Of a stretch of 64,000 bases of DNA, positions 36,536 to 47,360 are shown piece after piece. A program made the translations under genes and the position numbers. Source of the DNA: Ursus arctos (taxonomy: Eukaryota; Chordata; Mammalia; Carnivora; Ursidae); NCBI RefSeq assembly GCF_023065955.2, contig NW_026622985.1:72219931-72283930 (forward strand). The letters run 5' to 3'. The notes beneath the pieces are model-generated. The model worked only from the letters and a program-made list of their open reading frames with translations, had not been told where the DNA came from and made no database searches. Position 1 is the stretch's first letter. Every line of letters starts with the position of its first letter.

Positions 36536-37155
36536 TTTTGGTCTGTCGTTCCTTCATGTTTTAAAATAAATGGTACATTTTTACAAAGAATCGAATGGAA
36601 CTGAACCAGACTGGATGCTAACCAAATAGTTACAAAAGTTCATTGATTTGTATCATTTTATTTTATAAGAAAACAAGAAATAAAAATCCTAGACAAATTT
36701 TATTTTTACCTAGGTCATTTTTATGTTAAAAGGTGTTATCATAAAAAGTGGCTTGCCTAAAAGTATTCTTTTGTTGATGCTTTTGTTTTTGGGAGGACAT
36801 AGGAATTATTCTTTCTGGAAAGTTTGGATTTATCCTGAGGACAATATGAAGGCACACATTTTTTAAACAATAGTGTAGCATGGGCTGAGTTTTCAAAAGT
36901 TTAAATTTGTAGGCTAGATAAGAAATGGGAAACATAAATAATGATTACAGGACAGTAAACTGATAGAATCCTTATGAAGTGGTGAAACATGGGGGAAATA
37001 GGGGAATTTTGTGGGGTCTTTTTGTTTGATTTTATTCCAAAAAAATCAGGAGGAATTTTTCAGTGTAAAAATCCTGGGAGGGAAACCGAAGATAATTATA
37101 ATGTCTGAGTTTAGATAAGTGGTTAGGAAACCCAATCAGGAAGCTGCTTGAAGAT
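35403..37155. other. Unassigned sequence with a composite microsatellite
   Basis: No gene is seen. The stretch 35403-36466 is purine-rich but carries no recognisable feature. The minus-strand frames at 35601-35804 and 36726-36935 are not supported. Confidence 0.35.
36467..36538 (+). repeat. Compound (TGCG)n(TTTA)n microsatellite
   Basis: About six TG(C/T)G units are followed directly by eleven TTTA units. A TTTA array like this is typical of a minus-strand can-SINE tail, but no SINE body is attached on either side. Confidence 0.95.
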
Positions 37156-37159
37156 GCAT

Positions 37160-37470
37160 AGCACTTTTTTTTTTTTTCAAGTTTTGATTTAAATTCCAGT
37201 TAGTTTACATACAGTGTAATATTAGTTTCAGGAGTAGAATTTAGCACACAACCTCCAGTCTCATTACAAGTGCCCTCCTTAATACCCACCACCCGTTTAA
37301 CCCATTCCCCCCACCCAAGTCCCCTCCAGCTACCCTCAGTTTGCTCTCTATAGTTAAGAGTCTGTATTCAGGTTTGCCTGCCTCTCTCTCTCTCTCTCTT
37401 TGTTTCTTAATTCCACATATGATTGAAATCATGTGGTATTTGTCTTTCTCTGCCTGACTTATCTTGAATA
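37160..37470 (-). mobile_element. Carnivore L1 3' end fragment
   Basis: A poly-T is followed by ATTTAAATTCCAGTTAGTTT, ACATACAGTGTAATATTAGT, CCCTCCTTAATACCCACCAC, a CT-repeat at 37380-37400, and TTTGTCTTTCTCTGCCTGAC, where it stops within the ORF2 C-terminus. It retains the 3' UTR and a scrap of ORF2. The 106-codon frame 37241-37561 is partly this ORF2 end (SQAEKDKYHMISIICG) fused to UTR and flanking sequence, not a gene. Confidence 0.9.
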
Positions 37471-37539
37471 TGCATAGCACTTTTAGCCCTAGAATGTAGA
37501 CTCCAGAGGAAGGCTGCTGTGTACACAGCCAGGCTGTCT

Positions 37540-37680
37540 CACCCATGTTGTTATGTCTCAATTTCTTAATGGATAAAATGGGAATAATAATGATAGCTAA
37601 TCATTGGGTTGTTTTGATGATTAAATAAACCAATGTTTATTAAGCCCTAACAATAGTACTTGGCACATTAAAACCTTTCA
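37540..37680 (+). mobile_element. MIR SINE, interrupted by a can-SINE
   Basis: TCTCAATTTCTTAATGGATA, AAATGGGAATAATAATGATA, TTGGGTTGTTTTGATGATTA and AGTACTTGGCACATTAAAAC follow the MIR core and tail on the plus strand. The last MIR bases (GCAAATGTTACC) are duplicated on both sides of the SINE at 37697-37893. Confidence 0.88.
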
Positions 37681-37696
37681 GCAAATGTTACCTTTT

Positions 37697-37893
37697 TTTT
37701 TTTTAAAGATTTTATTTATTTATTTGACAGAGATAGAGACAGCCAGCGAGAGAGGGAACATAAGCAGGGGGAGTGGGAGAGGAAGAAGCAGGCTCATAGC
37801 GGAGGAGCCTGATGTGGGGCTCGATCCCAGAACGCCGGGATCACGCCGTGAGCCGAAGGCAGACGCTTAACCGTTGTGCCACCCAGGCGCCCC
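37697..37893 (-). mobile_element. can-SINE with perfect 16-bp target duplication
   Basis: A full-length minus-strand copy: T run, TTTATTTATTTATTTGACAG tail, body, and tRNA-like head ending CCACCCAGGCGCCCC. The target duplication GCAAATGTTACCTTTT occurs at 37681-37696 and 37894-37909, identical in all 16 positions. A young insertion, within a MIR. Confidence 0.97.
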
Positions 37894-37909
37894 GCAAATG
37901 TTACCTTTT

Positions 37910-39070
37910 GAATACTGTGTATTGCATCCTTTTCTTGACAGATCTCCCTTTGTCACAGAGCAGAGACAGGTCACTGACAGGGAAAGTGCAAACAGCATAG
38001 AACAAAAAAGCTAGAAATTCAGAGTTCGAAGAAACCAGAGAGAACAGTGTTTCAAAAGTGATAATTAGTACATTTATAGAGCATATTGTCATACAGTTTT
38101 TTAAGAATACTATTGGTAAAAACTTGTTGCTTCAAAGCAAATTTTTAACCACTAACCAAATAGATGTTGAGAGAATCCTAAATACAAAAATAAGGACTCA
38201 GATCCATATCAATAAGAGGAAGAAAGAATTTGACAAGCACGGATATATAAGAAAGTATCAGGAGAACTTTGAAAGTGCAAGGAAGAGCCAGAAATAGAAC
38301 AGATACACACACATACATACACACGTGTGCATGCTTATATGTGCATGTGCATATACATATATAATACATTTTACAATATATGTGTATATACAATTTATAA
38401 TCTGTTTGTATATTTTTAATTAAATTAGTCCATCATGTATATGGCTCTTTAGAAGTGATTTGATATTCTTGATTCAACTTTCTGCTGCCTGCATACAATA
38501 CTTAGCAAACAAATCTAATTAGTATCCCTTATGGAATAAAGTCTTAAGGGTCATATACATTTCACGTGCAAACTGACAGGTTATAATAACTAATAAAACT
38601 TAAGTAAATATTTAGACAATTATCTGAATATATATTCTTAATAAAGTATCATAATTGTCAGATATTTAAAGACAGCATAGAGCAAATCTGTTACTAACAA
38701 ATCATGTTGTTTGGTCATTCTGATTCATTGAAAATGTTCATTACTGTTGTTTTATGCAGCAGACATCTTAAGTTTTATTTTTTTTTTTTTAGCAATGGAT
38801 GCAGTAATATTAGAATTTTGTGCAAAAATGCTAAAGTTCCCAGATCTCAACAATCTAAGATCATTATTTCTCAAATATGTTAAATAAGAAGCTAAAAAAT
38901 ATCACATACATTTTTCAAGAGATCAGACTCCAGACCTAGCTTTTAAGAACATGTTAATGGGAAAACATTGCTAATGGCCCTGGCTGACTGAACAACCGCT
39001 GGCTATATTACTGGACAGATGTCTTAATCTGTGAGGTTTGTATCTGTGTCTTGTAAACTTACATCGAGTA
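37910..39070. other. Unassigned sequence
   Basis: No gene is seen. A degenerate CA/TA tract lies at 38303-38396. Frames of up to 79 codons are without recognisable features. Confidence 0.35.
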
Positions 39071-39086
39071 ACATCAAGGAGTTTCT

Positions 39087-39292
39087 GGGGCGCCTGGGTG
39101 GCACAGCAGTTAAGCGTCTGCCTTCAGCTCAGGGCGTGATCCCGGCGATCTGAGATCGAGCCCCACATCAGGCTCTTCTGCTGTGAGCCTGCTTCTTCCT
39201 CTCCCACTCCCCCTGCTTGTGTCCCCTCTCTCGCTGGCTGTCTCTATCTCTGTCGAATAAATAAATAAAAAATCTTTAAAAAAAAAAAAAAC
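39087..39292 (+). mobile_element. can-SINE, plus strand
   Basis: Starts GGGGCGCCTGGGTGGCACAG, the tRNA-derived head with the pol III A-box region, and ends in TGTCGAATAAATAAATAAAA plus poly-A. The target duplication ACATCAAGGAGTTTCT (39071-39086) recurs at 39293-39308 with one G/A difference. A recent arctoid-type copy. Confidence 0.97.
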
Positions 39293-39727
39293 ACATCAAG
39301 GAATTTCTGAACTCCTTTATCCATAGGTATTTAATTGCCTTCCTTGCTCACACTCTATTCCCATACCTAGAAAACCACAGCGACCTGGCCACGTATGAGG
39401 CACTACTTAGACTTTCTTTCTGCCTTATCATTAATCAAATGATCCCATAGTCACACTGACCAGTTCCTCTGGTTTCTTTCCTTTCCATCTGTTCACCATT
39501 AGGTTTCCTGAATCTTTGACTATTTTGTACTATGACCTAATTGTCAGAATGTTTGTTTGAATTCTCAAGGGCTGTTTATATTATACACAATGATAAAACA
39601 AATCAATTGAGACTGGATAATTCTTTATGAATTTGTAAACTAGATTCAGTTTCTTGAATAGGTACGGGACTATGCTGTTACGTTTTTCTGTGAATTTGCC
39701 TCTTCCAACTATTCTGTCAATTTTTTT

Positions 39728-39921
39728 TTTTTTTACGATTTTATTTATTTATTTGACAGAGATAGAGACAGCCAGCGAGAGAGAGAACACAAGCAGGGGG
39801 AGTGGGAGAGGAAGAAACAGACTCACAGCAGAGGAGCCTGATGTGGGGCTCGATCCCACAATGCCGGGATCACACCCTGAGCCGAAGGCAGACGCTTAAC
39901 CGCTGTGCCACCCAGGCGCCC
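39728..39921 (-). mobile_element. can-SINE, minus strand
   Basis: A full-length minus-strand copy with tail TTTATTTATTTATTTGACAG and head ending CCACCCAGGCGCCC. The target duplication CTGTCAATTTTTTT lies at 39714-39727 and 39922-39935. Confidence 0.96.
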
Positions 39922-40296
39922 CTGTCAATTTTTTTGAAGAAAACATATTTCTTAAATTTTTGTAATGTGCTGTGGTTATATTTATATCTGTAGGCTCTTT
40001 AGTTCATTTCTTTCATTGTTGAGATTGATGTATGTTTTCCATTTTTTTTCTTGATCTGCCTTGCTAGAGTACTATCAATTTTAATAGACTTTTCAAAGAA
40101 AGAACATGTTTATTTTGTCAATTTACTGTCTCTTAAGCTTGTTTTCTCTTTCTTTATCTTCTCTTGTCTATATCCCTTCTTTTCCTCCATTTTTTCTGGG
40201 ATTGATTTGCTATGATTTTTCTAGCATAGCTAGGAGTTTAGATCATTGACTTTTCCTTTCTTCTTTTCCAGTATATACATTAACATGTAAATTTCT

Positions 40297-40506
40297 TTTT
40301 TTTTTTTTAAAGATTTTATTTATTTATTTGACACAGAGACAGCCAGTGAGAGAGACAGCCAGTGAGAGAGAGACAAGCAGGGGGAGTGGGAGAGGAAGAA
40401 GCAGGCTCCCAGCAGAGGAGCCTGATGTGGGGCTTGATCTCAGGACTCTGGGATCACGCCCTGAGCCGAAGGCAGACGCTTAACGACTGAGCCACCCAGG
40501 CGCCCC
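40297..40506 (-). mobile_element. can-SINE with internal 16-bp tandem duplication
   Basis: A full-length minus-strand copy flanked by a perfect duplication TAACATGTAAATTTCT (40281-40296 and 40507-40522). Inside, ACAGCCAGTGAGAGAG occurs twice in tandem (40339-40354 and 40355-40370), unlike the other copies in this window. It sits in the old L1-like sequence. Confidence 0.96.
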
Positions 40507-40982
40507 TAACATGTAAATTTCTCTCCAGGCACAGCTTTTGCTTTTATTGTGCCCAGAAATATTTATATGCAAAATTCATTGTCACCTGGCTATATTTTTT
40601 TTCGAATTTTTATTGTAATTTTTTGCTCTATTTCTTATTTTCAATGTATTTTTCTATTTCCAAGTAGTTGGGAGTTATTCTCATCTTGTTTTTTAATATT
40701 GACTTAAAACCTAATTGTTTTCTACCCTAAGTACATTTTCTGATTGTTTAAAATATTTCTTTTGACATTTGTTTAATTATGTCTTGACATAACATACCAA
40801 ATCTATAAGTGATCTAAATGCAAATGAAAATAATATGTTTTCTATTTTTGTTGACTTTCACATGTCTTTCTCATGTTGATCAGTTTTTCTGTTTAGTATA
40901 TTCTAATTAATGGTGCACACATTTATTAGACAAATAAATGCCCATTCTTCCTTTTGCAATGATTTCATTAAAAAAAGATTAT

Positions 40983-41198
40983 ATTGGGGTGGCTGGGTGA
41001 CTTAGTTGGTTAAGTTGGTTTTGGCTCAGGTCATGGTGTCAGGGTCATGAGATTGAGCCTGTTCAGGACTATACCCTCAACACTGAGTCTGCTTGAGAGA
41101 TGTTCTCTCTTCCTCTCCCTCTGCCCCTCCCCAGCTCATGCTCTTATGCATGCATGCTCTGTCTCAAATAAATAAATAAAATCTTAAAAAAAAAAAGA
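40983..41198 (+). mobile_element. Older can-SINE (SINEC), plus strand
   Basis: GGGGTGGCTGGGTGACTTAG, TTGGCTCAGGTCATGGTGTC, a CT-rich segment and CTCAAATAAATAAATAAAAT plus poly-A. Its head and body differ from the young arctoid type (GTCATG, GAGTCTGCTTGAGA), matching the broader carnivore SINEC type. AGATTATATT before and AGAGTATACT after may be a decayed target duplication. Confidence 0.93.
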
Positions 41199-41242
41199 GT
41201 ATACTGTTTTAATTAGCCATACTGAAAAAAATAAAATGAAAA

Positions 41243-41398
41243 AGAAGCAGGGGGAGGGGCAGAATGGGAGAGAGAGGGCAAACAAAATCCACATTGAGCA
41301 GGGAGCCCCACATGGGGCTCTATCGGTGACCCTGAGATCAGGACCTGAGCTGAATTCAAGGGTCTGATACTTAACTGACTGAGCCACTCAGGCACCCC
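41243..41398 (-). mobile_element. Older can-SINE, minus strand, tail lost
   Basis: Minus-strand body (AGCAGGGGGAGGGGCAGAAT, GAGCAGGGAGCCCCACATGG) and head ending GACTGAGCCACTCAGGCACC. The TTTA tail normally expected on the left is missing; only A-rich sequence precedes it. It lies in inverted orientation to the SINE ending at 41198, with about 45 bases between. Confidence 0.92.
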
Positions 41399-41399
41399 T

Positions 41400-42265
41400 G
41401 AAAAATTTAAATTTACTTTGAACATTTATTTTCAAAACACTTGATAAAATCACTAATAGAATATTGATATTTTGCATGGGATTACAGATAGGGTTTAAAT
41501 TGATTTGGAATAGTTTTGATATGTTTTTATAAATTTTATTATAATGTCTGTAGACCATCCTATTTCAGCTTAATCAAGTCATCATCTCATGCATATTGTT
41601 CACAAGTGTCTTTGGTAAACAAGGGAAGTTCTCAGTTTCTTGTAGATTTCTGAGTTGGGGGAGAGGGATAAGAAGAATCTGAGAGATGCAGACTCCTGTT
41701 GCTATGGTCTTGGCCAAAGAAACATCTAATCAAAGTGGGGATGAGGAGTAAGAAAGGAGACATGAAATGGAGACCTTGGAGTAACTGTGGTGCTACATCC
41801 TACATTGTTCCTGTCCTGGGTACAGTGATCTGTCCAGCAATGGCTGGGCCATGTAAGATGAGAGATTGGTACTAAATAGGTGCATCCAGCTGCTCTTTGT
41901 TGTATCCTGTGTCCTGTTGTACCTTGTTTTCTACCAAAGGTCATATCATGATATCTATTTGACTGCTTCTGTGCTCACAGTGATTTAAATACTGGCCTGA
42001 CAGCTTCAGCCAATATTATTTATCAAAAAAAAAAAAAGCAAGAGGAAAATTTGAGGAGTCAATCCTTTGACCCCTTGCCAGGGGACCACTTTGTTGCGTT
42101 GGTTAAGTTGTAAATACGTTTAGCTTCCTTCTAAGAGTGGCAGAGGAAGAAGTCTACTGTTGGTAGAGGCACTCAGTAACTAATACCATCATTTACAATC
42201 CTGACTTATTTAGATAAACTTCAGCTCACAGACTCTTTCCTGGGATTTGAAGTTTCATTCAAAAG
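41400..42265. other. Unassigned sequence
   Basis: No gene is seen. The 72-codon minus-strand frame 41726-41944 has no recognised features. Confidence 0.35.
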
Positions 42266-42269
42266 TTAA

Positions 42270-42540
42270 GTGACTAGATGTACAACATAGTAATTTGACA
42301 AATTTATACATTATGCCAAGCTCATCACCAGTGTAGTACCATCTGTCACCATACAACATTATTAAAATATCATTGATTATATTCCTTATGCTGTGCCTTT
42401 TACTCCTGTGACTTACTCATTCCATAACTAGAAGTCTGTATCTCCTTCTCCCTTCACCAATTTGCCCATACCCTACCTCCCTCCCCTCTGGCAACCATCA
42501 GTTCTCTGTATTTATAGGTCTGATTTTGCAAATGCTACAT
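42270..42540 (-). mobile_element. Old L1 3' UTR fragment (L1MC-L1ME-like)
   Basis: Antisense of an old L1 tail: ATGTACAACATAGTAATTTG, TATACATTATGCCAAGCTCA, CATCTGTCACCATACAACAT, TACCTCCCTCCCCTCTGGCA and ACCATCAGTTCTCTGTAT. Confidence 0.75.
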
Positions 42541-42789
42541 TGTGTCAACTATACACAAAAATAAATAAATGGCATAGAAGATTCCAGCAAATTATTTGAT
42601 ATAAAATATATTTTCTTATGTAAATTATCTTTTCCCTTTGATATTAATTATGGGATTAGTGTTGTTCTGTGAATAAAATGGATTAAAGCAAAAACCTTAA
42701 AAAAAAGTTAAATGACTGGGGAAACTAATAAATTAAGAAGACAGTGAATGTGGGAAATAAAGAGTTTAAATTATGGAAAAGCAGGGGTG

Positions 42790-42814
42790 TTTTTTTTTTT
42801 TTTTTTTTTTTTTT
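42790..42814 (+). repeat. Poly-T run (25 T)
   Basis: An uninterrupted T tract with no SINE or L1 body attached on its right side. It may be an orphan poly-A tail scar or simple expansion. Confidence 0.95.
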
Positions 42815-43731
42815 CTGTGAGCCAGCTTTGCTATGGCCGTAGAGACTTGTTTTTGTTTTTGTTTTCACTAGGATTTTTCTTATGAAAAATTGGTAATTGG
42901 CTAAAAATCTTTATTCTGTATGATCAGGCAACGAAGATAGCTTGGAAGATTTGCTCATCTGGAAGGAGAAGGAGGCTCAAAATGCTGCTTATATTGTAGG
43001 ACCACTCATTTTAAGAACAGAGTACTTAAAAAAAATAGATATTAAGTAACCATAGAATGAAGAATGCATATTGATGAGAGAAATAAAACTTGAAATATTT
43101 TGCAATAACACAAAAAACCTGAATAATGGAATTGCATTTGTTCCCCTCCTTTTGGAAGCCAGTTACTCTTTTCTCTTTCATGTGACATGCTGAGTAGTTC
43201 TTTCAGATTCAGACTGAAAGTAATTTTTCCCCATGAATTAATTGCCCTAATGGAGTGTGATTCATAATTGAAGTTGATAATTAGTTAGGTAATAGATAGG
43301 TGTTCATACAACTTACATATCACACTTTCACTATTTTCTCCACCTTTATGCATATATCACTGCAGCACATTTTATGTTAGGGTGATTATTTAACTTTTGT
43401 CCAAATATACAGATACAGGGCTGAAAAATAAAGTATAAATTTCAGACAATCTCTAATGGTACTGGTAACATATATATGTAGTTTTTAAGGTAGAGCTTTT
43501 GACAATAAATTGGATTCATCATCAACACTTACAATTTAGATTCAATCTTCTCTTTTATTGTTATTATGTATATATTTGTTAGTAGAGAATTTTACCATCA
43601 AGTTTTCTAATTTATTCAACTTTAACCTGGAAGCAAAGAAATTAGAGGCCTATCCTAGGGAGGGGGCAATTCCTTTGTATTAGTGCTATAGAAATGGAGG
43701 TTCGTTATTGTTTTACAATATAGACTTTACT

Positions 43732-43965
43732 GGGGCACCTGGGTGGCTCAGTCGTTAAGCGTCTGCCTTCAGCTCAGGGCGTGATCCTGGCGTTCCGGGA
43801 TCGAGTCCCACATTGGGCTCCTCTGCTGGAAGCCTGCTTCTTCCTCTCCCACTCCCCTGCTGTGTTCCCTCTCTCGCTGGCTGTCACATAATAAATAAAT
43901 AAATAATACACATAAATAAATAAATACATAAATAAATAAATAAATAAAATCTTCAAAAAAAAAAA
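43732..43965 (+). mobile_element. can-SINE with an expanded AATA tail
   Basis: A plus-strand copy starting GGGGCACCTGGGTGGCTCAG. The target duplication ACAATATAGACTTTACT is perfect over 17 bases (43715-43731 and 43966-43982). The tail is unusually long: about 75 bases of AAATA/AATAC/ACATA units (43887-43953) before the poly-A. The usual TCTATCTCTGTC segment is missing between GGCTGTC and the tail. Confidence 0.96.
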
Positions 43966-44250
43966 ACAATATAGACTTTACTTTTAGAGCATTTTTAGAT
44001 ATATATGAGAATTAAGAAGATTCTTCCCAGGTGGAAATTTCACATATACACTAACGTAATTTCTCCAGTTATTAACATCTTACTCTAGTATGGTACCCTT
44101 GTTATAATTAATTAACCAATATTGATATGTTATTAACTAAAATTTCCAGTTTATTCAGATTTCCTTAATTTTTACCTTTTTTTTAATTCCAGGATGTTGA
44201 GTTTTATATATTTTAGCCCTTCCTTTCTTTCTGTTACAACAAGATGCTCT
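43966..44250 (-). mobile_element. Old L1 3' UTR fragment (L1ME-like)
   Basis: ACTTTTAGAGCATTTTTAGA, AGTTATTAACATCTTACTCT, AGTATGGTACCCTTGTTATA and ATTAATTAACCAATATTGAT follow the antisense of the L1MC/L1ME 3' UTR. The SINE at 43732 landed at its edge, since ACTTTACT occurs on both sides. Confidence 0.65.
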
Positions 44251-44254
44251 GACT

Positions 44255-46635
44255 CATCTATATATTTCTTCTCCAAGTCCTAGAACAAGCCTTTCTCCAA
44301 GAGCCTTGGTTTCTTTTACTATAGAATCAATCATATTAAAAACTAAGACCTGATACTAGATATGCTTCTTAGGCCCTCCTACCTGGCAGAGAGAAGATAT
44401 ATGTAGGCATGCAAACCTGTATATTTACATATCTATAAATATTTCTGTATGTTAGCCACTTATATTATATTAAGCTATACTCACTAGTGTCTCACTATTA
44501 GTTCTTATAATGTCTCCAACTATAATCTATTAATGAATGAATCATTCTAGCTTCCTCCCCTTGTCTATCTATGAATTCCCACTCTAGGAGTGAGAAACCT
44601 GGCTTTCACCATCCTTTATCCATTTACTTAATTGTTCCTAATGGAGTTTTAAGTAAGTATAACATTCTTTCATAATTTTAATTCTTCCTAACATCATATA
44701 ACTCTTTTTTTTCCTTGTACTATATATGTTATTACATGCTATTTTTAACCCTGTTTTCTAGTCCTCATCTTCTGTCACTTTAAATTCCAGGATTCAACCT
44801 AATGCATATTGTTCAAGTCTCTTCTTTTGACACAATCTTCTAAGATGCTGTGTGTATACATTGAGCATCAGATGATATCTTACCATCAGTGTATATTCCA
44901 ATATTATACAACTTGGAGCAAAATGCTACAATTTAAAATGTAGCTCGTATTTGTTGTAGGTATGTATGTGAATGCTTATGTACTTTTTATGTCTGTGTCT
45001 GACATTGGCTTATGCAAGTCTCCAATTACATATACTATAAACTTTATCAGATACATTAACAACCATTTGAAATTCAAAGAAAAAATCATAAAATACCCAA
45101 TACAAGTCTCTCTAACATACACATGAAGTATGTTGAGAAGAGATAACTAATAGCACATTTTTCTTTAAAAAAAATACTGTTCTTTTTATTGCCACTTTAT
45201 GATTTGATGTGCTTTCAGGAATGCATTATGTTGAAAATTGGTTCTGACTGATAAGGGAATGATTTAAAGGCACTGCAGATTTTATACATGTCGGGTGATT
45301 TCTTATCTGAAGATGAAAAATCTAATCAATGTCAATAAAATGTGTGTTTTTTAAAAAACTTTTTTTAGTAGTATAGGAAGAACTTTCTTCAGCTCCATTC
45401 ACACTTTGTTGAACAAGTGACTGAAGTATGCAATGAGTATGAAAGGCTTGATTATGGATCTGGTCTATAATCTATGATTCCAGACTAGAGAAAAACTCAC
45501 CAGATCTTCAAATCATCAAACTTACTCACCTAACTGTAATACTGGACAACATATTTCAGTTACAACCCATTATAGATAGCTTTATGCTTTACCAGTTTTG
45601 TGTATTTAAAATTTCAAGCCTTATTTATTTTCCAATACTATTTTAATAATATTTCAGGATAATTCTAATAGTTGCGAGATTAATAGAATAGAAAGATCTT
45701 GAGTGGTATATTTTTTCACATTGGTACTCATTAAAATTGTAATGTTTTCTATAGCTGCTTTCACCAGATCACCCTCTTAGTTTTTGTAGTCAGATCTGTA
45801 CTTGGCCAGTTAGTTCAAAATGGAGAATGTTTCTTTGAGGATGGGTCCATTTGTTGAGTATACTATATGTTTTTGAATAAACTATATCTAAAAGTTAGAT
45901 GGAACTTACTTCCTCTGGTACTAGTTTAATTATTATGCATATATGAACACATTCAATTTTCACAAGAACTCTGGGTTCTATCATTTTATTTTATTTTTTC
46001 CATGTTCTATCATTTTAATGGTGAGAATATTGACGTATAGAAAACATTTGGTGACTACTTTAAGATCACTAAAACTAGAAAATAGCAAACACAAAATTTG
46101 GCCCAGATATGAATTCTCTGTTTAATCATTATCTTTGCTTCATCTTACCTGAAATATGGCATCTTTCCTTTCCTTTTCATTTTCCTTAAAGGGTAACAGG
46201 AACTTATAGAAACTGTGAGATAATTAGATACACCTAGGTTTTTACAGTTTTTCTCTCTAGGTAAAGTTGCAGTATCAGTACTAATTTAACACCAGAATTT
46301 AGGCAATTCATGTAGTTTGTGTCTTTACAACTCAGTTTGCAGAGCAATAGCTTTTCAAGCTCAGAAGTTATGCAGTAATTATTTAGATTATGTACATTAA
46401 AAACATAATTATATGGTTAAAGTTTTGGTGAAAAACACAACTGAATTTTCAGACTTCACAGGTGAAAGAAGAAAGACACATCTTAGTTACGAGTTTTTTC
46501 ATATCATAGACCTCAGTGCATATATTTTGACAGGGGTTAAAAATTATTTAATCTAAATATAAAACTAACCAACATGTGGTTAGCAGAACTTCCACTGAAT
46601 ATATTTGGTATGTAGTATCATGTCCCCAGATGCTA
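44255..46635. other. Unassigned AT-rich sequence
   Basis: No gene is seen. The part up to about 44700 may be further decayed L1. There are no other recognisable repeats. Confidence 0.35.
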
Positions 46636-46639
46636 TTGT

Positions 46640-47360
46640 TGTTTTATTTTGGTTTCATGTAAACATTTTATTTTGGAATATATTGAGATTTATAGAAAAG
46701 TTTGCAAAGATAGTATGGAGAGTTACTGTATGCCTTTCATCTAATTTCCCTTTTTATTACCAACTTACATTATTATGGCACAGTTATCAAAGCTAAAACA
46801 TTGCTGTACTATTATTAATTACTCCTTGGTTTATTTGGATTTTAACCACTTCCATTACTGTCCTTCCCCGCCCCCTGCCGCCCCAAAGAATCCAACCCAG
46901 GGTAACACATGTGTTTAGTTGTCAAGTGTTCCCAGTTTCCTCTGGTCTGTGAGAATTTTTCAGTCTTTTCCTTCTTTTCTATTTTAAGTGCCTTGAAGTC
47001 ACCTACTCAAATATTCTGTGAAAGGCCTACAGTCTGAGTTTGTCTAATATTTTTTCATGCTTAGACAGGTGCCATAGTTTTTAGATAGAATATCACATAG
47101 GTAATATAACCACGTTATATCATGGCATCCACTCAACACTCTTGATGATGATAAGTTTAATCATATGGCTAAGGTAGTGATTGGTAGCTCTCATGTGAAG
47201 TTACTATTTTCCATTTTCTACACTATTTTTTTTTTTTTTTGAAGTTAGTTACTCTGTCTAGCCCACCCCAAAGTCGAGAAGAGGGAAGGAGACAGTTAAA
47301 GTCTGCCTCCTGGAAGGAGGCATATCTACATATATTATTTGTAATTCTTCTAAAAGAAGG
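46640..47360 (-). mobile_element. Old L1 3' UTR (L1ME3-like)
   Basis: A long antisense match to the characteristic old L1 tail: TTGAGATTTATAGAAAAGTT, GCAAAGATAGTATGGAGAGT, CCCAGGGTAACACATGTGTT, TCTGGTCTGTGAGAATTTTT, GTTTGTCTAATATTTTTTCATG, GTTACTCTGTCTAGCCCACC and GGAGGCATATCTACATATAT. A T run at 47228-47241 interrupts it. Non-coding. Confidence 0.8.

Larger units (their letters stand above)
39620..40970 (-). mobile_element. Old L1/HAL1-like fragment hosting two SINEs
   Basis: Apart from the SINEs, the sequence follows the antisense of L1 ORF2 5' half. Matching blocks are TACTATCAATTTTAATAGAC with TTTTCAAAGAAAGAACATG (about 40069-40109), TCTTTATCTTCTCTTGTCTA, and TAAATTTCTCTCCAGGCACA followed by GCTTTTGCTTTTATTGTGCC. 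The stretch 40600-40960 is a weak continuation. Boundaries are soft. It was already present when the SINEs at 39728 and 40297 landed. Confidence 0.6.

Noticed and set aside
39087..39160. tRNA-like sequence at SINE heads
   Set aside because: These are the tRNA-Lys-derived heads of can-SINEs, not functional tRNA genes; they lack an intact cloverleaf and sit in dispersed repeat copies.
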